This document shows, in pieces, positions 1 to 11,514 of a stretch of DNA of 64,000 nucleotides; position 1 is the stretch's first letter, and each line of letters starts with the position of its first letter. A program made the position numbers and the translations under genes. The stretch is taken from positions 1 to 64,000 of the forward strand of contig JACEFZ010027108.1 in assembly GCA_014155875.1 (NCBI GenBank). The letters run 5' to 3'. Below the pieces are notes generated by a model. The model saw only the letters and a program-made list of their open reading frames with translations, searched no databases and was not told the DNA's origin. Source of the DNA: Cepaea nemoralis (taxonomy: Eukaryota > Mollusca > Gastropoda > Stylommatophora > Helicidae).

Positions 1-284
1 AAATTACCATGACCATTCACAGTTAAACCTTATTTTCAAAACCGGGAGTCAGCTGACACCTCAGGACATATTTAACGCCTTTTATGCCAGAGACCTCGAA
101 GATGCTTACCGATCGGGTGAATTGGAAGTGAAAGACGGACAGATCAGGTGTAAGATGGCCAGGTTTTGAATATTGACCAGTTTGCTGCCTGTGAAAGTTC
201 ACAGGCATAATATCTGAAAGTTATTTTCTGTGAAGATTTGGGCATGTTCTGTTTGTATGACTTACTGAGTTTAGAATTCTGGGT
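1..284. other. No recognisable feature
   Basis: I see no gene, RNA or repeat here that I can name. The short open frames lack domain motifs and codon structure. Confidence 0.5.
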
Positions 285-892
285 TTCAATATTGAAGAGC
301 AGAACTAGCAGACCTAAGAGCAGCACTCCATGGACTGTCAGAAATCCTGAAGTGTTGTAATACAATAGATTTACTCACATTGCAACAGAAATAGAGCATT
401 ACGGGGTGACCCTTTGACGTGAAGTTTAGATCGCGTTGACAGCTTGCGTTGCAACATATCTGGAAATGAAGAGGTTGACAGACTGGTAAAGGATAGTTTA
501 ATATTACCTCTGTGCGATATAGACATATTTTTTATGAGGCCAAGAGATTTATCTGAAGTAGTTATAGAACCGGGTGGGAATCTGAGCATCCAGGTCACCA
601 GAAAGATTATGTATATATACCGACTCTGCCAGGGTGAACAAGTAGCGATCTTCAGACGCTGCACAGGACATAACGGGTTGGTTAAAGATAGGAGATACTG
701 ATGATTGTAACTGGAATTGGTAAAATTATAGCTAGACATTTGTTGTAGAAGTGTCCAACGTATGCAGGTGTAAACCTGCTGCATTTGAAGATAAACTCTG
801 TGGGGATCCAGCTCATGTTGACTGCTGCTGCCTTTGGGCATGTTCAGAATGACATCTGAAGGTGTACGAAGAATTGATGAAGAAGAATTATG
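285..892 (+). mobile_element. Decayed 3' end of LINE-A (RNase H and zinc-knuckle tail)
   Basis: This stretch aligns by eye with 10515-11095 of the LINE-A copy at 6979-11095. The shared order is a helical segment starting near 285, then SGNEEVDRLVKD (compare PGNEEADRLAKE), then QVAIFRRCTGHN and a worn zinc-knuckle tail. Stops and indels break all frames. It ends in a GAAGAATTGATGAAGAAGAA-type tail near 880. It is a dead 5'-truncated insertion. Confidence 0.75.
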
Positions 893-1023
893 AGTGTTGA
901 ATGCTATATGTTGTGTTCTACATGGTAGGTTTTCTATTACGTGCAAACTGTAGAGGAGCCCAGTATTGTCCTGTCCTACATGAATTATCACTGCCTAAAA
1001 GGACATGTCTAGACAAGATAGAT

Positions 1024-1098
1024 AGGGGGGAAAGTGCAATGAGGAGTAGTTGTGGGGGAAAGTGTAATGGGGAGTAGTTATGGGGGAATGTGTAACAG
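1024..1098. repeat. Short tandem repeat, about 28 bp x 3
   Basis: Three imperfect copies of a GGGGGAAAGTGTAATGGGGA-like unit stand in a row. The rest of 893-1837 is T-rich sequence with no gene or repeat I can name. Confidence 0.6.
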
Positions 1099-1837
1099 AG
1101 GTAGGACATGTGAAAGGGTTTAAATATTCTTACTTGTTTTCTCTTGTGAAATGTTTATAGATTCTATATTTAAATATGCATTATTAAACACTTTGATAAA
1201 TAACAAATTTTGTTTTCTGAATATTCTGTCTTAAACATGACTGATAGCGGTGTTTATTTTCAGATGTCTTTCCACGCTTTTATTGTTTCTCAAAATTAGG
1301 CTTGTTTTTTGCCATCTTTGTTGTTTTGCGTGGTATTCACGAGTCACAATTGTGATGTCAACATGTGCAACTGCCATACCTGTTTGTTTCTTTTTTTTAA
1401 CTCCATTGGTTCCAGAACACATGTGATGTATATAGGGCTCTTACCGATGTATCCCATGTGTCATCTAATTGTTCGTCTACATTTAACATTTGGTTAGAGC
1501 ATACTGCAGAAATCTGGCATCCCTAGTGTCCACTTCAACTGTATATTTAGCTTCTTTGATAGTCATGCACTTGTTTTCTTCTTAGTGATTCATTCTCTCT
1601 CTTTCTCCATTATCCCCCCACCCTCATGGACATCTGCTGTGAAACATTTTGGTACCACAAAAGATAGCTAAGAAAAGCATTAAATGAAAAACAAACCAGT
1701 TAATTTCTAACAGGGCTTTAATAATAACACAGAAAACCGCTTGATAGCAACAACAACAAAAAAGACATTTAGAATTCTGAAATATTGTCATTACATAAAC
1801 GCAAGATATACACATTAAATTTGGTGCATGCATTTTT

Positions 1838-2105
1838 CCCATGTTGCCTTCTTGTGCCATACTGTTTGAGAAGCATTCGTGTACGGCAGGGCATCTGTCA
1901 TCTTTGAATCTGCCCCATGTTGCCTTCTTGTACCACATTGGGAAGCATTTGTGTATATAGCATCTGTCATCTTTGAGCCTAGCCCATGTTGCCTACTTGT
2001 GCCACACTGTTTGAGAAGCATTCATGTAAAGAACGGCATCTATCATCTTTGAATTTGTCCCCTATTGCCTTCTTGGGCCAGACTGTTTGGGAAGCTTTCT
2101 TGCAT
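1838..2105. repeat. Imperfect tandem repeat, about 70-76 bp x 4
   Basis: CCCATGTTGCCTTCTTGT recurs at about 1838, 1914, 1983 and 2057, with spacings of 76, 69 and 74 bp and internal indels. The minus-strand open frames here simply read the repeat and are not genes. Confidence 0.75.
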
Positions 2106-2149
2106 AACACTGCATCTTACTGGCTGTGCTTGTTTCACATTTAGTGACA

Positions 2150-2425
2150 ATAGCAAGATACTGGGTTGTCAAGTTTGTGCAGAAGTACAAGGCAGTGGGA
2201 AAACCTATCAATGACTACATCTGGCAACAATTTTTGGGAGTGAGAGTCCAATTCCACACTAGCAGGAATGGTCGTGGTTGAAAATACAATGTGTGTGCTT
2301 ATTGTGGGGACTGCGACTAACTAACTAACTAACTTCTTGTTCAGAAAGCAATAGCAATCTACTGAACATACACTTGTTTAGAAAATCAATTGGGGTTGAT
2401 CACAGTGTCCTGCAAAGGACATGTA
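2150..2425 (+). mobile_element. SINE debris, (CTAA)n tail then S4 3' module
   Basis: A (CTAA)n tail at about 2315-2335 resembles the tail of the SINE at 27146-27383. It is followed at 2338-2425 by the S4 module (CAGAAAGCAATAGCAA, then GGGGTTGATCACAGTGTCCT), which recurs at 31781, 44530, 62580 and 63020. No target duplication could be set. Confidence 0.5.
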
Positions 2426-2699
2426 ACAGAAGAAAGACCACTTGTGGGAGTATCTGAGTCTTGTAACCAAAACTATCATCTTTTATTGCATCGTTGGACT
2501 CGTTGTACCCCTTGTTACGACTCTCATAGCGCCATTTGTGAGTGGTTTTGTGTATCCAGTGTGTGGGGAAGAGTTGGGTGCAGAGAACAACCTTGAGGGA
2601 AAATAAAATGGAAGAATATAGATATAAACACGCGGACATGTGTTGAATATGGCAGTGGAGAGCTGGAGGAAATGTAGAAACAACCGCTGGAACAGGGTC

Positions 2700-3000
2700 A
2701 TGGTATTGGTGATAGTAGTGGTGGAGAAGGTGATAGTGTTGGTGAAGGTGATGATAGTGGTTGTGAAGATGATGGTGAAGATAATGATAGTGTTGGTGTT
2801 GTGAAGGTGATGTTGGTGATGATAGTGTTGTGAAGGTGTTGGTGAAGGTGATGATAGTGTTAGTGTAGGTGATGATGGTGTTGTGAAGGTGATGATAGTG
2901 TTGGTGGTGGTATTGCTTAATGTGGTGGTATTGCTTAAGGTGATTATGTGGTGGTATTGGTTAAGGCAATGTGGTAGTGAAGGTGGTGTGTGGTGATGTT
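2700..3000. repeat. GTGATGATAGTG-rich simple repeat
   Basis: This is a degenerate (GGTGATGATAGTGTT)n tract. No coding function is implied. 3000-3240 shows nothing recognisable. Confidence 0.7.
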
Positions 3001-3246
3001 TTGTTGATGATCATGATTTGATGATGGCAGTATCTTCCAATACAATGATATGCTATTGATAGTGACCTGTGACTGATGTATTGCTAACAGCAGCCAGTGG
3101 TGGCATTGCCGTCAGTTGAAGCATCGGCCTAGAGACCAGATATGTGTCTGGACTCCAGTTGCTGTCAGCAGCAGCATCCTGCTGTGCACCCTCGCCAGGC
3201 CAGGGTGACTGTAACACCTGGCACAGCTGCGGTACTGCTGGTGTTC

Positions 3247-3645
3247 TACGTCAGAGTAGAGGTTCTTGAATAGATGGGTTTAAAACAAAACAGGGGGTTG
3301 TGTGTAGATATGACATCAGAATAGAGGTTCTTGAATAGATGGGCAGTACATGAGACAGGGGGTTGTGTGTAGACATGACATCAGAATAGAGGTTCTTGAA
3401 TAGATGGGCAGTACATGAGACAGGGGGTTGTGTGTAGACATGACATCAGAGTATAGGTTCTTGAATAGATGGGCAGTACATGAGACAGGGGGTTGTGTGT
3501 AGACATGACATCAGAATAGAGGTTCTTGAATAGATGGGCAGTACATGAGACAGGGGGTTGTGTATAGACATGACATCAGAGTATAGGTTCTTGTATAGAT
3601 GGGCAGTACACGAGACAAAAGGCTGTGGATAGACATGATCACCAA
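3247..3645. repeat. 65-bp minisatellite, about 6 copies
   Basis: GACATCAGAATAGAGGTTCT recurs at 3312, 3377 and 3442 with an exact 65-bp period. Copies diverge towards both ends. The open frame on the minus strand is a by-product of the repeat. Confidence 0.85.
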
Positions 3646-3794
3646 CGGCACATGTCATGGACTATAAGAAGATTTGCAGTACATGAGACGGAAGGCTGAG
3701 GACAGACATGATCACCAATACCACACGGCATGGACTATAAGAAGAAGATGGGTTGTAATTCTAGAGTGAGACTTCTGTAAGATAGTTGTAATTT

Positions 3795-4200
3795 AGGGGG
3801 TCTGAGTGGTCTCGAGATATGGTGTCCGCCTCGAGTGCTGGAGGTCCCGGGTTCAGGCCCCGGTGAGGACCAGGATTTATTTAAAAAATCCACCTGGACT
3901 TCCAGTAATTTCCCCTGGTCTCTGGGTAGTGAGATCGGACGCCCGTGTGTATTGTTGCGCACGTAAAAAATCCCTTGGCAGTTGGAAATCGAAAAAGAGT
4001 AGCCTAACGGCGCTGCCCGGGCAAAATTTCGAGTTAAAAATCTACCCAAAGCATTTCAGGATCCTCGCCGATGTAACGGAGTTCGTGCATTGAGCTGAGT
4101 TTCTCCAAACTCAGGTGTGAGGAGGAAAACGGAGCACTTATGGGTTAAACCGTGTGCCGTGATGTTGATCCAACGACTAAAACTAAAAAATTAAAACTAG
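3795..4200 (+). mobile_element. tRNA-derived SINE, family S1
   Basis: A tRNA-like head carries a B-box-like GGGTTCAGGCCCC. It is followed by a body (GTGAGATCGGACGCCCGTGT, GCCTAACGGCGCTGCCCGGG) and a short CTAAAA-type tail. A second copy at 26133-26546 has the same head, body and a longer (CTAAA)n tail, which defines the family at about 400 bp. From 4200 to 4350, CTAGAGTGATACTT-like motifs recur loosely and nothing else is seen up to 4690. Confidence 0.8.
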
Positions 4201-4914
4201 TAATTCTGGAGTGATACTTCTGTAAGATAATGATAATCAGTACAAACGTGAAACTGTTGTGAGATAATGATATTCTTAAACTAATATTGCAGTGCATTGC
4301 TGATAATCATAGAGTGATACTGCTGCAAGATACTTATAATCCTAGAGTGATACTTTTAATGAAATCGCTCCCCTCCACCTCCTCTAAAAAAATAAGAAAC
4401 AAAGAAGAGGATACTGAAAGCTGATCTTATGAAATTGAGCAAAAGAGGCAATGGACGACAGAAAGAACAGCCGGGGAATACATAATATAACTAACATAAA
4501 CTTCACTAACTGATTGGGAGCCACGGAATTGTTAATCGTGTTAGGCAACTTCCCGTATCTTTGTTGCTAACATTCAGGAAGCGAGTGAAATTAACAAACT
4601 GATAAACTTGCTGATTCTGCATGCCCTGCGGATGGCCAACCATATATTGTGTCGATGTTATTAACGCCTTAGATAGTTCTGGAGAGTGAAGTACTTTGAT
4701 GCCACTGAATCTACATCGCTGTCTAGAATGAGAGACTTGGGGGTAAAATTGGGACGGCCAGACAGACGGGGCACATCGGAGGAATGACGTGTCACATCGG
4801 AGGAATGACGGGTCTCGGCAGCCAAATACTAAACCGGCACTATTATGCATATGTTTGGGGGGGGGAGGGGGTCTGAGCACCCGTGGACTTGTCCGGAGTG
4901 CAAGGATGATACCA

Positions 4915-5125
4915 CAACATAATTAAGTATGAGAAAGAAAAACTTAGTAACAACTGGGGCAAATAGGTAGCTTATGTAGCTGGATGACTTGTCCACATGG
5001 CATAATCGAGACGAGAACACGGAGTTGATCCAAAACGTGATTAGTGATTGTGTGAAATCCAAATAGCGAACCACGACCGCCCACGCTTATCGGCGGCATG
5101 ACACATAATGATGATGGTGGTAAGC
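4915..5125 (+). mobile_element. RTE-like LINE 3' fragment
   Basis: It matches 50820-51025 in order: a GAAAAACTTAGTAACAACTGG segment, CGAGACGAGAACACGGAG, then CCCACGCTTATCGGCGGCAT and a (GATGATG) tail. These are the C-terminal coding end and 3' tail of an RTE-like reverse transcriptase. The frame is broken. Confidence 0.7.
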
Positions 5126-6331
5126 ACTTGCCTTGGAAAGTTATTAAATTAACCCATTAAGCTCTAATCTTCCTACCCAGACAGTTGTTAGTGCTACTTT
5201 AACCCAAAGAGTTCATGTTATTTAACCCCCTCCAGTCATTAGCTTCACTTCCCGTAACCCTGGCGGTTATTTGGTTAACTCCTTGAAATCTAAGATGGTA
5301 GTGACACATTAAGTTAACTCATGGACACAAACTTCTTACTTCCACAACTACCTTAGACAGAACGGGTAAAATAATTGCATTACCGACAACATATGACGGA
5401 TTCCTCGTTAATTAAACCACCAGGTAAAACTATATGTATGTAATTCTATCACTCAATGTGTTATAATTAAATTATAATCGTATAGAAGACATTTGCTCAC
5501 CAAGCCATTACATTACACTGACTAATGACTACATTATGACGGTTGCAAGGAGAGTGGTACTTAGTGGTGGTGACTGGTAGTAGTTAGTAGCTTTAAACTT
5601 TAACTAGCCTTTAAAGTAGCCACTGAATGTCGATTGATTCAGTCTATAAGAACATCTACTTGCATGTAAATTATCCACAAACAACACGCTGGTAAAAGAG
5701 CATAGTTTTCACTAAGTCCCATATTATAATCACAACAACAATACATTCATTAGCATTATTCACAGCTTCCCTTGTAATCTGAATCCAGCCGGAATGGCAT
5801 ATAATTTTTAATTATAACGACGAGCTCCAGCATATGTCTACACACGTCCTGAACATAGGAATCAATCATTGGCACTCATATAAGAGGGGAGGAGATCGTA
5901 ACGGCACAGTAAACTATAGATAATTTAAAACAGATATTATCAGTACCGTGTTGTTGAGATGTACTGGACTACAGATAGGAATCTAATCTAGTCGTTTTTG
6001 TCTTCATGGTGGCGCCATGTATTGTTGAGTCATCTGTTGAATAAAAATCGTGTGCATAAGTTATAATAAATAACCCTGTAAGATGTATAATCTACGTGAC
6101 CACTGCCATACACAGTCTTGCAAGTATCTTCTGCCAAAGTTTATCTTCTGCCAAAGTTAATGTGTGGAAACCGGTGCCGTGTACTTCAATATTCTACTAC
6201 AATATTATGTCCTATGGCTATTACAAGAAGGAAACGGGAACAGCTAAAACTAAAACATATGCCGTTGTGATGAAGGTCATCAGGACATGTGTCATAACTA
6301 TATTATACATTTTTGCGGAGATACTATCGTG
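5126..6331. other. AT-rich intergenic stretch, nothing recognised
   Basis: No ORF with domain signals, no repeat seen elsewhere in the window and no RNA signature. It is likely single-copy intergenic DNA upstream of the tRNA gene. Confidence 0.5.
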
Positions 6332-6403
6332 TCCTCGGTAGTATAGTGGTAAGTATCCCCGCCTGTCACGCGGGAGACCGGGGTTCGATTCCCCGCCGGG
6401 GAG
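6332..6403 (+). tRNA. tRNA-Asp (anticodon GTC)
   Basis: A full 72-nt cloverleaf. The acceptor stem TCCTCGG pairs with CCGGGGA (one G-T pair), followed by discriminator G. A-box TAGTATAGTGG and B-box GGTTCGATTCC are intact. The anticodon GTC is at 6365-6367 in the loop CTGTCAC, closed by a CCCGC/GCGGG stem. A run of T follows four bases after the end, a pol III terminator. Relative to the usual animal tRNA-Asp, pair 7-66 is G-C. The gene has no intron, looks functional, and stands alone without other tRNAs nearby. Confidence 0.95.
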
Positions 6404-6407
6404 GCAA

Positions 6408-6417
6408 TTTTTTTTTA
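6408..6417 (+). terminator. Pol III terminator of tRNA-Asp
   Basis: A run of T starts four bases downstream of the tRNA 3' end, as expected for RNA polymerase III termination. Confidence 0.8.
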
Positions 6418-6477
6418 ATTATTATTTTCAGGATATTAAAATTGTTGCTCTATCTTTTATTTCTTCTTCAAATGCAT

Positions 6478-6624
6478 TGTATATTCAAATGCTTCTTCAT
6501 TCACCCGGAAAGTATTTTCGGACCTGATTGCGTTGTGCCTGCTTACTTGCAGCAGGGCTGCGTTCTTGTGCCGTTAGGCCGACACATCCGACTTCTGCGG
6601 GCATTTGTTGACCGGGTTAACATT
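6478..6624 (-). mobile_element. SINE family S3 fragment, inverted
   Basis: The reverse complement matches the S3 3' half at 11806-11930: ACCCGGTCAACAAATGCCCG, CAGAAGTCGGATGTGTCGGC, CAGGCACAACGCAATC, then a GAATGAAGAAG tail. It is 5'-truncated and lies just downstream of the tRNA. Confidence 0.75.
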
Positions 6625-6710
6625 GTATGAAACCATCATTGCTGATTATGAATAAGAATGAAATTGATGTATGTTGCTCATATTATTATTTGTTGTACTA
6701 TTTTAAGTCC

Positions 6711-6813
6711 ACGGTGAAACCGCGAATGGCTCATTAAATCAGTCGAGGTTCCTTGATGACACGATCCTACTTGGATAATTGTGGGAATTCTAGAGCTTTC
6801 TAAAGCTACATGC
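6711..6813 (+). rRNA. 18S rRNA fragment (pseudogene)
   Basis: About 100 bp match the universal 5' domain of 18S rRNA: GTGAAACCGCGAATGGCTCA, TTAAATCAGTCGAGGTTCC, GATGACACGATCCTACTTGG and AATTCTAGAGC. It differs by point changes (a lost A before GATGACACG, AATTGTGGGAATTC) and a small insertion before ACATGCT. It is not part of an rDNA unit. The 5' leader of LINE-A follows almost at once, so a retrotransposition chimera is possible. Confidence 0.85.
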
Positions 6814-6978
6814 TTTATGAATTGGTTTTCCCCCTCTGCTGTGTGTCCACCGTGACGAGGTAGAGGGGCTTGTGTGTTCCAATGACCCCAAGAGCTATGC
6901 CGACGGTAGCACAGCTACTGGTAGGGCCACCCATGTCGGACAGGTCAAGGGAGAGGGACCAGACAAAGAGACACACAA

Positions 6979-7214
6979 ACCTGCTGCCTTGTAGGTAGAC
7001 TGGGGACAGTCAAAGGCTAGGGAAAGCACCCCGAATAAATGCTTGTCGAAATCGGATGTACTGAGCCACAGGCTTGACAAAGCAGTACAACGTAAAACCT
7101 GCTGCCTTGTAGGTAGACTGGGGACAGTCAAAGGCTAGGGAAAGCATCCCGAATAAATGCTTGTCGAAATCGGATGTACTGAGCCACAGGCTTGACAAAG
7201 CAGTGCAACGTAAC
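6979..7214 (+). repeat. Two 118-bp tandem monomers at the LINE-A 5' end
   Basis: Monomers 6979-7096 and 7097-7214 are nearly identical (C/T at CACCCCGAATAA versus CATCCCGAATAA, A/G near the end). They end 7 bp before the LINE-A ATG at 7222. The arrangement is like the 5' promoter monomers known in some LINEs, and a promoter role is inference. Confidence 0.85.
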
Positions 7215-7221
7215 TTAATTC

Positions 7222-8040
7222 ATGATGTCACAAATCAAAATTAATCGTTATGGTGCTAATCCCGTGAAGTCCCATCAGGCGGCGATAGTGCCGGGCCCCC
7301 TGCCTCGAGGGGGTCCACCCATGACTACTGGTGGTCACCTTCCCCTGTTCTGTGGAGTCATGGCACAGAGGAGTAGGTTAAGAGCTATTGACCAAATACC
7401 CCGGACACTCAACATACTACAGTGGAATGCCGAAGGAGTTTACAAGAAGAAAGACTCCCTGACACAGCGTCTTCATAAAGATAGAATAGATGTGGCATGC
7501 ATTCAAGAGACACACCTCAACGCCAATCACAAATTCTCAGTCAGAGGATATCAGGCCACACGTTTCGACCGGGAAGGACACAAAGGAGGAGTTCTAATAC
7601 TTACACGAAATACAATACCTTGCAGCGAACTATCTGTGATCTCTGACAACCAAACGGAAATTATAGGTGTTGATATAATGATAAAGGATGTGAAAATAAG
7701 AATCTACAATCTGTATAGCCCAGCAGATAAGGACCTTACACTCTCAAACATGAAAATAACTGACACAAACTGCATTATTGTCGGAGACTTTAATAGCCGT
7801 TCAGAAAGATGGGGATACCCAGATACTGACAAAAGAGGAGATGAATTGGAGGACTGGGAAATAGACTCAAATCTCCATCTATTCAACAAAGCGGATGACA
7901 CACCGAGCTTCTACTCCAGAAGATGGCTTACCACTTCTACTCCAGACTTAGCTTTCTGCACAGGAGACATCCTTCCACAAAATCGATCGCCATGTGCTGG
8001 ACCAATTAGCAGGTAGTGACCACAGACCAATCAAGCTTGA
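7222..8040 (+). pseudogene. LINE-A endonuclease domain (broken)
   Basis: The ATG at 7222 opens 264 codons to 8016. Endonuclease signatures run in order: NILQWNAEGV, CIQETHL, GGVLILTR, YNLYSPADK, VGDFNSRSERWGY and STPDLAF. The final GSDHRPIKLE lies in another frame (ORF from 7994), so one indel falls at about 7985-7995, just before the catalytic-loop SDHRP motif. In the family this domain nicks target DNA to prime reverse transcription. A second break falls near 8265. Confidence 0.85.
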
Positions 8041-8283
8041 AATGAATATGGAGTATGTTCCACAGGAGCAAAAGCCCTTGCCCCGCTGGAATTACAAACG
8101 AGCAGATTGGGACAGATTTGCCATACTAACAGACAAATATTGTGAAAACATAAATACACGATATGGCAACATAAAGCAAATGGTGGAAAGTCTAAACAGA
8201 GCGATAATACAGGCAGCCACTGAGTCCATTCCAAGAGGAGCGAGGAAAAATTACAAACCATACTGACTGAAGAACTACAAAGT

Positions 8284-9560
8284 TTGGAGGACAAAGTTGA
8301 AGATGCCAGGAAGACAGCAGAGAGAGAACAAACAATTGAAGCTAACATCTCTCTCAAAGCCATCTCAGCAAAATATAAAAGAACAGTAAATCAAACAAGA
8401 GATTGTTGGAGGGAAAAAACAGAAAACCTGAATTTTGACAGGGATGGAAACAAACTATGGAAACTAGTGAAAGCCATGAACAATGAAGGACCTAGAAACA
8501 AACAAATAACAATTAAACAAGGAAATGCCTTGCTTACAGGAAAAAAGGCTGCAAATGCACTAATGGAACACTATGCAAATGCAAACCACATTGATATTAC
8601 AACCGAACAGAAGAAAGCAATCAAAGACAAACAGATACATCATAGAAATACAGAGACAGCAGCAGAATATATGATGGCAAATCTAACAATGGAAGAAATG
8701 GAACAGGCAATGAATACCCTAAAAAAGAAGAAATCACCAGGAAAGGATGGAATCACAAATGAAATGCTAATAGGACTAGGCACCAAGGCAAAGAAGAAAC
8801 TACTAGCAGTCCTAAATAACAGCTGGAAGAGAGGAATAGTCCCACAGGCATGGAAGGAAGCTATACTAATACCAGTCCCAAAGAAAGGAAAAGACCTGGA
8901 AGAACCAAATGGCTTATCGACCTATCAGTCTACTTAGCTGTGTAGGAAAATTAATGGAACGCATTATCAATGGCAGGCTAACATGGCATCTGGAAGAAAA
9001 CAAACTCTTAACACCACACCAAGCAGGATTCAGAAAGTACAGATCCACAGAAGATCAAATAACCTATATAGCTCAGGAAATAGAGGATGCCTTCCAAGAG
9101 AAAAAGCACACACTAGCAGTCTGGATAGATTTAGAAAAAGCATTTGATAAAGTATGGAAGGAAGGACTGAAAGTAAAACTGCAAAAAATGCATGTTTGTG
9201 GAAAAATGTATAAATGGATCAGCCACTACCTTGAGAACAGAACTGCCAGGACATAATTACAAGGACAAACAAGCAAAATGATGCTGTTGGAGCAAGGTGT
9301 CCACCCAAGGAGGAGTTCTTTCACCAACATTATTCCTAGCATATATAAATGACATCACAGAAAATTTTCCAGCCAGAGTACACACATCCTCCTTTGCAGA
9401 TGACCTAGCCATATGGACATCTGAAGAATATATTAGTACAGCTAACAGCAGAATACAGCAAGCCTTATTAGCGCTAGAGGACTGGTCAAAATCATGGCTA
9501 GTGAAGATAAGTGAGGAGAAAACATCATGCACAGTGTTCTCCCTCTCAAATAAAACTCAG
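8284..9560 (+). pseudogene. LINE-A reverse transcriptase domain (broken)
   Basis: The segment before the RT has KKKKSPGKDGITNEML and WKEAILIPVPKKGK. After a frame change at about 8910-8935 come AYRPISLLSCVGKLMERII, HQAGFRKYRSTEDQI and the first catalytic Asp in WIDLEKAFDKVW. A stop at 9254 and a frame change precede STQGGVLSPTLF and the SFADDLAIW catalytic box. The order and motifs are those of a non-LTR reverse transcriptase. The stops mean no active enzyme can be made. Confidence 0.9.
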
Positions 9561-11073
9561 CAACCTAAGCTGGTACTGAATGGAAAAATATTGCGCCATG
9601 AAGAAAATCCAAACTATCTAGGAGTCACCTTTGATCGTCGCCTGACATGGAAAACACAGGTTGAGAAAAATAGAACAAGAGCAAGGCAGAGAATGGCAAT
9701 CATGAAAAAGCTTGCTGGTACAACGTGGGGAGCAGATGAGAAAGTTCTCAAGAAGTTATATACTGGACGGGTGAGGCCAGTACTGGAATATGGCATTGCA
9801 GCTTGGGCAACAGCAGCTAAGTCAAACTTTAACAAAATAAGTAGAGTCCAAAACCAAGGAATGCGAATCATAACTGGAAGCCTGAAGACAACGCCTATTA
9901 ATGAACTAGAAAAGATCACTTGTTTACAACCAATGCAGGACAGAAGAGATAGCAGAGCCCAGCAACAAGCAGAAAAATTTAGAAGATTGACAGACCACCC
10001 TATGTATAACAGGTTTAATGGTTTTGGAAAAGGAAGACTGAAGCGTAGCAACTTTGTAGAAACTGCAAAACGAAAGATTAGGGCAGATCCCATACTTAAC
10101 ATATCAACAGTCAAGCCCATTTACAATGCACACAACTTCCCAGCTTGGAGACAGCAGCAACTGCCTGAGATGATAGAAAACATTCCTGGTATTGAGAAAA
10201 AGAACACTCAGAATGAAACCGAAAGAAGAAAAATAACCCTAAACTACATAAAAGAACATTACCCAAGCAGCAATTGGACCCATGCATATACAGATGGATC
10301 AGCCAAAGATTCAATTAAAAATGGAGGAGGAGGAATTCTCCTTAATTTAAAAAATGGAGTGAAAAAAAGCACATTCAATGGCAACTGGAAAATTTTCAAG
10401 TAACTTCAAAGCGGAGGTAGAGGCTCTGAAAACTGCAGCAGAAATGCTCCTGATGGAGGAAAATAAAGAGAAGCAAATAGCTATCTTCACAGATGCAAAG
10501 TCAGCTGTCTCAATACTGAAGAGCAATAACAGCACAGAACTAACTGACCTAAGAGCAGCACTCCATGGTCTATGCCAGAAATCCAAAAAAGTTGTAATAC
10601 AGTGGATCCCATCACATTGCAGTATACCTGGAAACGAAGAGGCTGACAGACTGGCAAAAGAGGGCGGCCGACTACCACAGCATGACATAGACATAACCTA
10701 TAATGAGGCAAAGAGGTTGATAAAAAGCACTTATAAAACCAAATGGGAATCAGAGCATCCAGGCCATCAGAAGGATGATGCATATTACAAACTCGACCGA
10801 AGATAACAAGTAGCAATCTTCAGACTCCGCACAGGACATAACAGGCTGAAATACCACTTGTTCAATAAACTAAAGATAGGAGATACCGATGAATGTAATT
10901 GTAGAACTGGAAAAATGACAGCAAAACATTTGCTGCAGGATTGCCCAACGTACGCAGAACAGAGAAAGATATTTTGGCCCACACCTGCTTCATTTGAGGA
11001 CAAGCTCTATGGAGATATCAACAAGCTAAAGTTGACCGCAGCTTACTTAAACTACATACAGGTTGACATTTAA
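9560..11073 (+). pseudogene. LINE-A thumb, RNase H and zinc-knuckle tail (broken)
   Basis: The frame 9297-10403 continues through LGVTFDRRLTWKTQV and AWATAAKSNFNKISRVQNQ to RNase H. The motif AYTDGSAKD gives the first Asp. After a shift at about 10385 come EVEALKTAAEM (Glu), FTDAKSAVSIL (second Asp) and IPSHCSIPGNEEADRLAKE. A stop at 10804 precedes the last frame (10858-11073) with CNCRTGKMTAKHLLQDCP, a Cys-Cys-His-Cys tail common in this group. RNase H presumably removes the RNA template. Confidence 0.85.
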
Positions 11074-11094
11074 AGGTGCATGAAGACCCAGAGG

Positions 11095-11475
11095 CATGAA
11101 ATGGAATATTGCTTGGATAGCAAATCCATTATGTGGAAAGTCCAAATCGAAAGCTCGCTGTGTGGGCTTCATAAAAGGTGGAAAAGTGTCCTAGTGGCAC
11201 GAAATGGAATATTGCTTGGATAGCAAATCCATTACAAGGAAAGTCCGAATCAAAAGCCCATTGTGTGGGCTTCATAAAAGGTGGAAAAGTGTCCTAGTGG
11301 CATGAAATGGAATATTGCTTGGATAGCAAATCCATTACGTGGAAAGTCCGAATCAAAAGCCCACTGTGTGGGCTTCATAAAAGGTGGAAAAGTGTCCTAG
11401 TGGCACGAAATGTAATATTGCTTGGATAGCAAATCCATTACATGGAAAGTCCGAATCGAAAGCTCACTGTGTGGA
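11095..11475. repeat. 103-bp tandem repeat, about 3.7 copies
   Basis: ATGGAATATTGCTTGGATAG-like unit starts fall at 11101, 11204, 11307 and 11410, an exact 103-bp period. Copies differ by few bases. It joins the LINE-A 3' end to an S3 SINE and could be a LINE-A 3'-UTR repeat or an independent minisatellite. Confidence 0.9.
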
Positions 11476-11514
11476 TGTCATCTGCAGACTGCATACTTCT
11501 GGTTTCCGGAAGAA

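Larger units (their letters stand above)
6979..11095 (+). mobile_element. LINE-A: near full-length I-group-like non-LTR retrotransposon, inactive
   Basis: The order is 5' monomers (6979-7214), AP-endonuclease (about 7400-8040), reverse transcriptase (about 8700-9560), RNase H (10270-10670) and a C-terminal CCHC-like tail (10895-10960). An RNase H domain after the RT is typical of the I superfamily (I, Nimb, Ingi and relatives), and the exact clade cannot be set by eye. No gag-like ORF1 is evident. The reading frame breaks about six times, so it is dead. The 3' end is set at about 11095, where a 103-bp tandem repeat begins. Confidence 0.85.

Noticed and set aside
7704..10816. Minus-strand ORFs of 65-168 codons across LINE-A
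   Set aside because: Shadows of the plus-strand LINE coding sequence.
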